From: Chrysochromulina tobinii
Taxonomy: Eukaryota > Haptophyta > Prymnesiales > Chrysochromulinaceae
Length of the DNA: 10,000 nucleotides
Direction of reading: 5' to 3'
NCBI GenBank assembly: GCA_001275005.1
Contig: JWZX01001230.1
Location: 1 to 10,000, forward strand
Shown here one piece after another: positions 1-6,661 of the stretch; the first letter of the stretch is position 1; the number at the start of each line of letters is the position of its first letter. The translations under genes and the position numbers were made by a program. The notes under the pieces are model-generated. The model was not told the DNA's origin and made no database searches. It saw nothing but the letters and a program-made list of their open reading frames with translations.

Positions 1-1576
1 ACGAGCGCTCGCGACGGCGCGTTCAGCAGCGCGGCGCGTGCATCGGCTGCACGTCCGAGAAGCAGCAGCAGCGCCGATCGCGCGCGGTCGCACTGGCAAG
101 CGAGCACGAAGTCGTTGGCGGCGGTGGCGGTGCTGGCGGCGATGGCGGCGACGGCAGCAGCGCCGCCGATTGAAGCAGCGGGCTCGATGGCGGGGATGGC
201 GGCGGCGGCGGCGGCGGCGGCGGCAGCGGCGGAATGGGAATGAAGGGCGACGCGACCGATGCAGTGAGCATGCACGTACACGGCCCACGCCAGTGCCTTC
301 ATCCTCTCGTCCACGCGAGGCACGTTGGGTGCAGCGGGTAGATCCACAGTCAGAGCTACCGGTACAAGCACTGCGTCGTCAGCTCGAGTCCTCGCAGCAT
401 CCGTCACCGCACCAGGCAAGCACGCGCCGCTCAGGCACAGCGCTCGGCACAACGCGTCGATGCCCGCGCTCGGCCCCCCGCCTGCGAGGACGAGCAGGGC
501 GGCCGTGCCCCCGCAGATCCACAGCGTCGGCTGCCAGCTGTTGAGGCCCTCGCGCCGTCTCGGGCGCTTGGAGGAGCGCACGGCGGCGGGCGGAGGATGG
601 GCCACCACCGACGGCAGCCCCGCGACGGTCCGTGCGCGCTTGGCTGGAGGCGGGAACACCGTCTCTGTAACCACCGTCCCTGGCTCCGGCGCGAGGAGAA
701 GCACTTCGTCGACATCCTCCTCGACGTCCTCGTCAACATCGACGTCATCGTGGCTCTCATCCTCCAGACGAGTGGCGCCGTGCCCGTGGCCGCTGGCACC
801 GGACGCTTCCCTTCGGTCTGGGTGCATGCACTGGTTGCATGCATCGTTGGCACCGGACGCTTCCCATCGCTCTGCGGCGCGGCCGAGCTCGGCAAGGGTG
901 CGCGCAATCTCGTCTGGGAGAGATTGCGAGCCCCCGAGCGCGGCCGGTGGCGGCGACGACGTTGCTGTGCCCGCCTCGGCACTCAGCTCGGCGAGCGCGC
1001 ATCGAAGCGCCGCGAGCAGCGTCTGCAACGCTTCAGTCGGGTCGTGAAGGGTCCGTGTGGACGACGAGGAGGTTGAGAGGCTTCCCGCAACTCCGACCGC
1101 CAGCCGGAGCAGCGCAACGGCGGGCGGTTGGTCTTTCGACGATGGTGGGGCGGCGGCGGAGGCCGAGCCCATGGTGGTGGCGCGATGGCGACAGAAGTCA
1201 CGGAGCTGCCGTAGAAGCGAGCGGCGCGAGGAGGCAAGGCTTTCGGCCGTCGCGGTTCCGCATCGCACCGATCCGAGCAGCGCTGCGTGGCCAAAGTAGA
1301 TCTCGCGCCACTGCACGAGCCTGGCCCTCGCGCCACGAGGCAAGTTGCGCACGCTTTCGAGGCCGAGGCGCGCATGCCGAACAACCTCGTCCCAGCGGCC
1401 CAGGGCGGCATACGCCTCGCACGCATGGGCGTGCACGGCGACGGCGAGGCGCACTGCCGCTGGCGTGCCAACCTCGGGAAGCGCGAGCTTGTGGCTGAGT
1501 GCTGGGTCGGGCGGCAGGAGCAGGAGTGGCGAGTCGCTCGGCGGCGGCGGCGGAGGCGGCGGCTGCGGCTGCTGCG

Positions 1577-1650
<74 letters not shown>

Positions 1651-1739
1651 ACAGCGATGACCAGGCGTGCGAGGGTCAGGTGGTGGCCCAGGGCGGCATG
1701 GTGGCGAAGGGACGAGACAATGTGACGCTCTTCGGCCAT
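1..1739 (-). CDS. Polyglutamine, TPR-like, probably nuclear protein (partial, C-terminus beyond left edge)
   Basis: I read this frame from the DNA: ATG at 1739-1737, then 579 codons to the left edge with no stop; the nearest upstream in-frame stop is TGA at 1799-1797 with no ATG between. I do not recognise the gene. The N-terminus (MAEERHIVSSLRHH) is followed by 24 glutamines (residues 31-54) and a proline-rich run. Residues about 95-130 form an amphipathic helical pair resembling a TPR (HACEAYAALGRWDEVVRHAR), and the last visible residues (ARSALLLLLGRAADARAALL) look TPR-like again. Between them lie an acidic run (326-345), two basic clusters that could be nuclear localisation signals (PAKRAR 365-370, KRPRRR 391-396) and eleven alanines (bases 198-230). 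A nuclear TPR scaffold, for example a transcription or mRNA-decay complex subunit, would fit, but this is inference. No intron was needed. The frame looks real because of helix-forming segments at both ends; in GC-rich DNA, long open frames also arise by chance. Confidence 0.72.
794..865. repeat. 18-bp direct repeat with 54-bp period inside the polyQ gene
   Basis: The 18 bases at 794-811 (TGGCACCGGACGCTTCCC) recur exactly at 848-865. The period of 54 bases is 18 codons, so it keeps the minus-strand frame and repeats the peptide EASGA. The spacer also holds two copies of the palindrome TGCATGCA (823-830, 836-843). This looks like a short in-frame duplication in a disordered linker. Confidence 0.8.
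1578..1649 (-). repeat. CAG trinucleotide repeat encoding 24 glutamines
   Basis: On the minus strand there are 18 pure CAG codons (1649-1596), one CAA (1595-1593) and five more CAG (1592-1578), followed by CCG-interrupted CAG codons leading into a proline run. The plus strand shows CTG. The single CAA interruption and the in-frame position in the minus-strand gene support a coding glutamine tract. Long pure runs of this kind are normally length-polymorphic. Confidence 0.95.
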
Positions 1740-1911
1740 CGAGTCGGGAGGGCTCTCGGCGCTCGCTCCGCTCGGCGCCGCCCCACGGGAGACAAGTCAA
1801 GTCAAGACAAGCAAATCCCAAACGCGACGGTCGTAAGCGTGAATGTGAATAGCGGGACACACAGAACGCACTCGACTCTCTGGCGGAGGGGATCAGGCAA
1901 AAAACGCCGTC
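1740..1911. promoter_or_regulatory. Divergent intergenic region between polyQ gene and EF-hand gene
   Basis: These 172 bp separate two start codons that point away from each other, so they must hold both 5' UTRs and both promoters. I see no convincing TATA box. The only ordered element is the pentamer repeat at 1792-1811. The minus-strand start has G at +4; the plus-strand ATG at 1912 has G at -3. Confidence 0.6.
1792..1811 (-). repeat. (CTTGA/T)4 pentamer repeat upstream of polyQ gene
   Basis: On the minus strand four units read CTTGT, CTTGA, CTTGA, CTTGT, ending 52 bases before the ATG at 1739. A longer array of the same pentamer in the same orientation relative to its gene lies about 50 bases before the methyltransferase ATG (6577-6611). 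It may be a promoter or 5'-UTR element, or simply a microsatellite. Confidence 0.7.
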
Positions 1912-4101
1912 ATGAGTGGACCAGTGCATGTTTCGGCTTCCGCAACGGGACGTTCAACAAATCGTCCCCCAGGAGTCATGACGTCTACAAGTAGGGCATT
2001 GACCGCCCCCGAGGCCCCGATGCCCGTTCACTCTCGTTTCGAGACCTCCATGCCCCCCGATGTCCCCGAGAACGCCGAGACGGACGTCGCTTGGCGAGAG
2101 GTGGCACGCCGCACTCGCATGATCGCCGCACAGTGGAAGCGGCTCTACATCGCTGAGCAGTCAGCAGCCGCCGAGGCCAAGGCGGCAGCCCTTCAACAAA
2201 AGGAGCTGCGCAAGAAGGTGGAGCAGGACCTGAATATTGCACTGCGGCAGAGCGAGGCGGCGGCGCAATCGCTGAAAGCGGCAGTATTCGAGAAGAAACA
2301 GTGGCAGGATCGCAGTACAGCTCAGCAGTTCTCCGCAACGTACTTGGAGCTCGATGCGACTCGTACGCGGCTGTATGAGACGGAGGCGTCGCTGAAATCG
2401 ACCCAGCGGGCGTTTGAGGCGTTGCAGCGCCAGTACGATGAGTATCTTGGGCAGAGCACTGGGGCGCTTAAGAGCCAAAGTGCGGCAGCGCGCGCGGCCA
2501 TCGAGAGCACTGAGCGCCACTTGGAGGATGTCCTCGAGGCCAAGCGGCGCACCGAGGATGATCTGATCGCGGCCCGCATTAAGATCGGCGAGCTGCTGTC
2601 AAAGTACCCGGAGGGGGCGCTCGAAGGCGCGCACCAGAGGGTGCACGAGACCAAGACCTATTGCGAGGCGCTCGAGCGCACAATTCTGACGCTCCAGGCT
2701 GAGAACGCGCGCTGGAAGGACCGCGCGCGTGGCGCCCTGGCCTCCGAGCGGCTGATGCAGCTCAAGGGCGGGATGGTCCCGCCGGGCTTGATCGCGCAGC
2801 CGTCCGCGCTCGACACGAAGGATCGCGTCTCGCTCGGCTTGGAGCCCGGGGACGACCCGAACGACCCCGTGAAGCTGCGCTTAGAGCTGCGCCGATGGCG
2901 TGAGCTGGCAGAGTATGAGACTCGTCGCGTCAAGGCGTTCCAACGAATCCTGTGGGACTCCGATGTGCTGCTCGGAGAGAAGCGCTTCACGCAGGCGCAC
3001 AAGCTGCAGGTGATGGAATGGCTTCGCATGCAATTGGAGGACCTTGAGGCTTTCGAACCGCCCAAGGCAGCAGTCCCACCCAAGAAGCCGCTCGGAACGG
3101 CGCGGGGCAGCGCCTCGGCACGGCGCGCCAAGTATGGCAACGGTCCCGGAGGTGATGGCTCTGGAGGCAACGGCTCCGGAGGCTTGAACAGCGACGATGC
3201 GGCGCGGCTGGCCGAGCTGCGCAGGCGGCAGGCGGCTGGGCAGCTTACGGACGCGGAGCGGTTGGAGATGGAGGCCCTTCAGCGCAAGGGCGGCTCATGG
3301 GGCAAAGTTCGCGGCGTTGTGCAGGCTAGCGCACGCTTCAGGATGAGTCCTTTTGGCGAGACCAAGTGGCGACGCGAGGACCAGTCCTCTTGGAGACGAA
3401 TCCCAGGGCCCCTCGCGACGTTCCTTCAGAGCTTCGACTGCGCGGAGAAGGACAACGAGGAGCATGCGAGAATGCGCCAGGTTCTCTTTGATCGGTTCGA
3501 TGCGAACCATAACGGTTACATTTCGCTCGCCGAGTGCGGCGCCGGCATTCTGATCACTTTGGGGGGGCACTGCAAGACTTTTGGCCAGGGGGCCATGGCC
3601 ACAAAGCTGTACCATCGCTTCTATAAATCGTACATCTGGGCCTTCAGCGATGCACGCGACAGCTCGGACGCGCGCGGAGGCAAAGGCAAAGCGGGGCTCG
3701 ATGACGACGATTACGTGACCAGGCCCGAATTCCGGCTGCTCATCTCATACCTCCGCATCTACGCGACGTGGTACGAGGTGTTTGCAAACCTGATCGACAA
3801 CAGCACCAACGAACTGGTGGCTCAGGGCAAGGTGAAGCGCGACACGCTCGACGAGAAGCCGATCGAAACGGACAACCGCATCCAGCGCGACGAGTGGGAG
3901 AAGGCGCTGCCCATGACGCGCGCCGCAGGCGAAACGTGGGCGCCGTTCATCAACCTACGCAACGCCTCGGCTGCGGACTTCGACGTCATCGACAAGAACC
4001 GTGGCGGCCACATCTCCTTCCCAGAGTTTTGCGAGTGGCTCGAGGCGGCCGAGATCGAGGCGGGCACGCCGTTTGGCCTCGACCTCGGCGTTGGCGAGTA
4101 A
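1912..4101 (+). CDS. Coiled-coil protein with C-terminal EF-hand calcium-binding domain
   Basis: This is a single uninterrupted frame of 729 residues with no intron. The first 60 residues are Pro/Ser/Thr-rich and probably disordered; M23 (1978) is an alternative start. Residues about 60-285 are Ala/Glu/Arg/Gln-rich and strongly helical, consistent with a long coiled coil. A second charged helical block (318-380) follows, then a Gly-rich linker (408-424) and a short helix pair. The C-terminal 220 residues hold calcium-binding motifs. The loop at 530-541 (DANHNGYISLAE) is a canonical EF-hand. The loop at 694-705 (DKNRGGHISFPE) has Gly at position 5 but keeps D1, N3, S9 and E12. Two degenerate loops (595-606 and 650-661) keep the hydrophobic position 8 and E12 but lack D1. 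Four hands suggest a calmodulin-like paired module on a coiled-coil scaffold. The last hand with its F-x-E-F-C-E-W ending reminds me of flagellar calcium-binding proteins; that is recollection, not a search. A cytoskeletal, centrosomal or flagellar role is inference. Confidence 0.92.
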   Translation: MSGPVHVSASATGRSTNRPPGVMTSTSRALTAPEAPMPVHSRFETSMPPDVPENAETDVAWREVARRTRMIAAQWKRLYIAEQSAAAEAKAAALQQKELRKKVEQDLNIALRQSEAAAQSLKAAVFEKKQWQDRSTAQQFSATYLELDATRTRLYETEASLKSTQRAFEALQRQYDEYLGQSTGALKSQSAAARAAIESTERHLEDVLEAKRRTEDDLIAARIKIGELLSKYPEGALEGAHQRVHETKTYCEALERTILTLQAENARWKDRARGALASERLMQLKGGMVPPGLIAQPSALDTKDRVSLGLEPGDDPNDPVKLRLELRRWRELAEYETRRVKAFQRILWDSDVLLGEKRFTQAHKLQVMEWLRMQLEDLEAFEPPKAAVPPKKPLGTARGSASARRAKYGNGPGGDGSGGNGSGGLNSDDAARLAELRRRQAAGQLTDAERLEMEALQRKGGSWGKVRGVVQASARFRMSPFGETKWRREDQSSWRRIPGPLATFLQSFDCAEKDNEEHARMRQVLFDRFDANHNGYISLAECGAGILITLGGHCKTFGQGAMATKLYHRFYKSYIWAFSDARDSSDARGGKGKAGLDDDDYVTRPEFRLLISYLRIYATWYEVFANLIDNSTNELVAQGKVKRDTLDEKPIETDNRIQRDEWEKALPMTRAAGETWAPFINLRNASAADFDVIDKNRGGHISFPEFCEWLEAAEIEAGTPFGLDLGVGE

Positions 4102-4539
4102 AGATCGTAAGATGGCGCTTGGGTTTCGCTTGCCCGTTCCGTTCGGTGCTTCGATCCCGCCCGTCGGCGCGCGCGCGGGCCGCGAATTTAAAACATGACG
4201 CTTCAACGTTCCGTTGCCTTCCGGTCGGGACTCGGGTTGTCGGAGGGTTCACTTAAAATTTCGATCTATATATTCGTTAGTATTACGGAGTCTATAGACT
4301 ATACGCGCAACGACCTGCACGCAGGTCGCAGCACGGGATTGTCCGCACGGCATCGCCATCGGGTACCATCACGCACGTCACCGCACAGTCGTCGTACATG
4401 CATCGCCCTTGTCGGGCGTCAACAGCGCGAGACGTCAGACCGCCGAGTCAGGCACGCCGCCCATCGCTCCGGACACACGCAGGCTCACACGGGGGCCCGT
4501 TCTGTGTGGTGGCTCTGCTGGTCCCACAGCCTGGTCGGC
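4102..4539. other. Convergent intergenic region (3' ends of EF-hand gene and PLGG1)
   Basis: No gene seen. This holds both 3' UTRs. An AT-rich patch (about 4250-4310) contains a perfect 12-base palindrome AGTCTATAGACT (4289-4300), followed by an inverted repeat with 8-bp arms and a 2-base centre, CGACCTGC-AC-GCAGGTCG (4311-4328). I saw no AATAAA on either strand. The palindromes could mark 3'-end formation between the two convergent genes, but nothing proves that. Confidence 0.5.
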
Positions 4540-6129
4540 TCACACGGAGTCGTGCTTGCCCGCAAGGCCCTTGAGCATGGATTGCACCGCGGGTACTGCT
4601 GCCCACAGCGATGCAGCGATGCCCGTCAGGCCGTAGCCGAGTGCCGCAAAGGGGAGCGCGGCGGGCTCGGTTGCGGCCAGCGCGGCCGTGCCGAACCCGT
4701 GGCAAGAGGCGGCGGTGGCGAGGCCTCGAACTAGGGGGTCGACGAAGCCGCCGAGAGTGAGCAGCCGTTGGCAGAGGACGGCCCCGACGAGGCCGGTGAC
4801 GAGGACGGAGGCGGCACAGATGGGGATGTTGCTCTCGGGCGTGCCGAGCTGCTGTGCAATAGGCATCGCAAGCGCCACCGTCACGGAACGTGGAACGAGC
4901 GCAAGGGTCAGATCCGGTGTGAGCCCCAGAGCGCGCGCCGCCGAGGCGGTGACGAGCATGGAGAGGAGCGAGGAGATGGCGGCGCAGCCAACAATCTCCG
5001 CGGCATGGCGCACGAGCAGCGCGCGTTGCCCATAGATATGGAACCCAAACGTGAGAACGACCACGCCTAGGAAGCTCATGAGGACGTCTCCGGAGCCCTT
5101 TGGCTTGCCATCCTTGCCCTTGGTCAGGTAGGTCTTGAGCGTCGTGTAGTAGCCCTCGCCGGTCAGCTGGCCCGCGCACGCGACGCCGATGGTCGCGCAC
5201 ACGGCGGTAGCCACCACAGGGTGTGGCATCAGCGGGGCCAGTAGAGCAGGAGGGATGGAGCCGAAGATGAGGCCTCCGACAGTCCAGGCGAGCAGATGAA
5301 GCTGCTGGGCATAGAAGCCGAGGTCGGAGCCGGGCGTGGCTTGCGAGAGCGCGGCGGCCGAGCCGAGCGCGACGGCCGCGCACGTCACGAGATGCAGCAT
5401 CGTAAACGGCGCCGGCTTTGGCACCGGCGACACCGGCAGCAGCGCCACAGAAGCGAGTCTACGGATGCCGAGCACGATGACACCTGCCGAGAAGAGAGAA
5501 AAGGGCATGCCGAGCCCCAAGACGATGCCAATCTTGCTCAGCTCCGAGCTCGAGAGCGCCTCAACGGCGAGCGGAAGGACGACGAGCGCGGGTACGTAGA
5601 AGAGCGGCAAGTAGCGTCCTACCCACTTGAGCGCTGGAGCCGCCGCCGCCACGATGCTCTCGGCTGCGGCAAGGTTGCCGCTTGCGCTCAGCCCCCAGAG
5701 ACCGCCGAGGATGCCGAACATGCCTAGGAGCGACGGCGGGAACTTGATGTCCGCGGCGGCCATGCCCTTGGTCAGCACGTTGTTGAGCGTGTAGAGGACC
5801 CCGACTGCCACGCCGAAGTGTAGCCAATCCTTCGCAACGAGGAGTGGCTCGGCGACGGTGGGAGACGCAACCGCACCGGCTGCTGCGCCAGCTGCCACTC
5901 CAGTCGCTTCCGACCCTGCCTTGGATGCTGCTGTGCCCTCCGCAGAGGCTGGCGTGGGCTTCGTGCAGAGTTGTCGTCGCTGACAGCCGTGATGGATCCG
6001 ACAGCTCTTCAATGAGCTCGATGGCTGAGATATAGCGAGTCGTTGTTGAAGCGGCATATGGCACGAAGCCTCACGTGTGATTTTCGCCAAGCCGGCGGTG
6101 AACGGGCGTCGCTGCACGCCTCGCAGCAT
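4540..6129 (-). CDS. PLGG1: LrgA-LrgB fusion glycolate/glycerate transporter (PLGG1-like)
   Basis: This is one uninterrupted frame of 529 residues. Plant PLGG1 exchanges glycolate and glycerate across the inner plastid envelope during photorespiration. After an N-terminal extension of about 95 residues comes an LrgA-like half (about 100-235, with FPPSLLGMFGILGGLW at 130-145) and an LrgB half (about 300-515). The LrgB half carries the family's signature stretches: SGDVLMSFLG (346-355), RHAAEI (374-379), LVPRSVTVALAMPI (411-424), RGLATAASCHGFGTAAL (468-484) and EPAALPFAALGYGLTGI (488-504). About a dozen hydrophobic segments are visible. The N-terminus (MLRGVQRRPFTAGLAKITRE, then QRRQLCTKP at 50-58) is basic, with no ER-type signal peptide. 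It therefore looks like a mitochondrial presequence rather than the bipartite signal expected for a complex plastid. The start at 6129 is preceded by AAAA, giving A at -3. The family call is near certain; substrate and location are inferred. Confidence 0.96.
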   Translation of the reverse strand: MLRGVQRRPFTAGLAKITREASCHMPLQQRLAISQPSSSLKSCRIHHGCQRRQLCTKPTPASAEGTAASKAGSEATGVAAGAAAGAVASPTVAEPLLVAKDWLHFGVAVGVLYTLNNVLTKGMAAADIKFPPSLLGMFGILGGLWGLSASGNLAAAESIVAAAAPALKWVGRYLPLFYVPALVVLPLAVEALSSSELSKIGIVLGLGMPFSLFSAGVIVLGIRRLASVALLPVSPVPKPAPFTMLHLVTCAAVALGSAAALSQATPGSDLGFYAQQLHLLAWTVGGLIFGSIPPALLAPLMPHPVVATAVCATIGVACAGQLTGEGYYTTLKTYLTKGKDGKPKGSGDVLMSFLGVVVLTFGFHIYGQRALLVRHAAEIVGCAAISSLLSMLVTASAARALGLTPDLTLALVPRSVTVALAMPIAQQLGTPESNIPICAASVLVTGLVGAVLCQRLLTLGGFVDPLVRGLATAASCHGFGTAALAATEPAALPFAALGYGLTGIAASLWAAVPAVQSMLKGLAGKHDSV

Positions 6130-6183
6130 TTTTAACGCCGGGAATCCTCTGTCCCTTTTGCGAGCAGCAGCCTAAAATATTAT

Positions 6184-6206
6184 ATGATCTCGCCGGTCGA
6201 GATCAT
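6184..6206. repeat. 9-bp inverted repeat (potential stem-loop) upstream of PLGG1
   Basis: ATGATCTCG (6184-6192) and CGAGATCAT (6198-6206) are perfect reverse complements around the 5-base centre CCGGT. It lies 55-77 bases upstream of the PLGG1 ATG, so it could be a hairpin in the 5' UTR or a dimeric protein-binding site. Its right arm runs straight into the TGAG microsatellite. Confidence 0.75.
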
Positions 6207-6253
6207 GAGTGAGTGAGTCTGTGAGTGAGTGAGTGAGTGAGTGAGTGAGTGAG
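6206..6253. repeat. (TGAG)n tetranucleotide microsatellite
   Basis: Three TGAG units (6206-6217), one variant TCTG (6218-6221) and eight TGAG units (6222-6253), followed by TGGG. On the minus strand, the PLGG1 direction, it reads as repeated CTCA. Confidence 0.95.
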
Positions 6254-6576
6254 TGGGCCGATTTCCCTCGAGTGCCCGCCGGGATTCGCTCAGCGGCTCG
6301 CCTCGCCACCGCACGAGGGCCTCAACGCTCACGCGAGGAGAGCGGTGTGCCCACGTGTGTAGCGCGCGCGCGCATGCCGCCACCACGCCGAGCACCACTT
6401 TTATGTACAGGCAAGTGAACATCATTGGTCCGCGCCACTGATGATGCTCTCTGGTGTTCACACAGCTTCACAGATCACACGCTTACTGTGTTGATCGTGT
6501 CGTAGACGTAGTGTACCGGTGTAACTTACTGACTGACGGACAAGCAATCGCCCCAATTATCGTTTGTTGTTTGGTT

Positions 6577-6611
6577 CTTGACTTGACTTGACTTGACCTG
6601 ACATGACTTGT
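6577..6611 (+). repeat. (CTTGA)n pentamer array upstream of methyltransferase gene
   Basis: Seven consecutive pentamers: CTTGA four times (6577-6596), then CCTGA, CATGA and CTTGT. The array ends 49 bases before the ATG at 6661. The same unit in the same gene-relative orientation is found before the polyQ gene (1792-1811). Confidence 0.85.
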
Positions 6612-6613
6612 GA

Positions 6614-6661
6614 ATGAAGGTGAAGTCGAAGAACTGTCACAAGCCAGGAGGCATCTCGTAA
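6614..6661 (+). CDS. Possible 15-codon upstream ORF ending on the methyltransferase start
   Basis: ATG at 6614 opens a 15-codon frame (MKVKSKNCHKPGGIS) whose stop TAA (6659-6661) overlaps the main start as TAATG. A four-codon ORF (6603-6617) precedes it. If transcription starts upstream of 6614, translation of the main frame would need leaky scanning or reinitiation. If the 5' UTR is shorter, the uORF is not in the mRNA. Only the DNA arrangement is certain. Confidence 0.3.
   Translation: MKVKSKNCHKPGGIS

Larger units (their letters stand above)
6130..6660. promoter_or_regulatory. Divergent intergenic region between PLGG1 and the methyltransferase
   Basis: Both promoters must lie in these 531 bp. 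It contains, in order, an AT-rich patch (AAATATTATATGA, 6175-6187) about 45-58 bases upstream of the PLGG1 start, a perfect stem-loop (6184-6206), a TGAG microsatellite (6206-6253), about 320 bases with no clear element, and a CTTGA pentamer array (6577-6611). The AT-rich patch could serve as a TATA-like element for PLGG1; this is speculative. Confidence 0.55.

Noticed and set aside
38-1498. Plus-strand Arg-rich open frames at the left end
   Set aside because: They are typical antisense shadows in GC-rich DNA opposite the polyQ gene: Arg/Ser/Ala-rich with no motifs.
1198-1929. Minus-strand frame with a long alanine run
   Set aside because: It reads the CAG tract as GCA and then diverges into an Arg/Pro/Ala-rich composition with no domain. 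The neighbouring minus-strand frame (Gln) is open three times longer and has TPR-like helices.
1287-1994. Plus-strand frames giving poly-Leu or poly-Cys
   Set aside because: These are antisense readings of the CAG tract. The poly-Leu frame also overlaps the start of the EF-hand gene, and neither shows a recognisable fold.
4448-5383. Long Arg-rich minus-strand frame overlapping PLGG1
   Set aside because: It is a frame shadow of the PLGG1 gene on the same strand, with no domain of its own.
6206-6253. CRISPR-like or satellite array
   Set aside because: The TGAG units are 4 bases with no spacers; this is a plain microsatellite.
6610-6660. Extending the methyltransferase N-terminus to GTG at 6610
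   Set aside because: GTG starts are rare in nuclear genes, and the extension would place 17 charged residues before the signal peptide. ATG at 6661 puts the signal peptide first.
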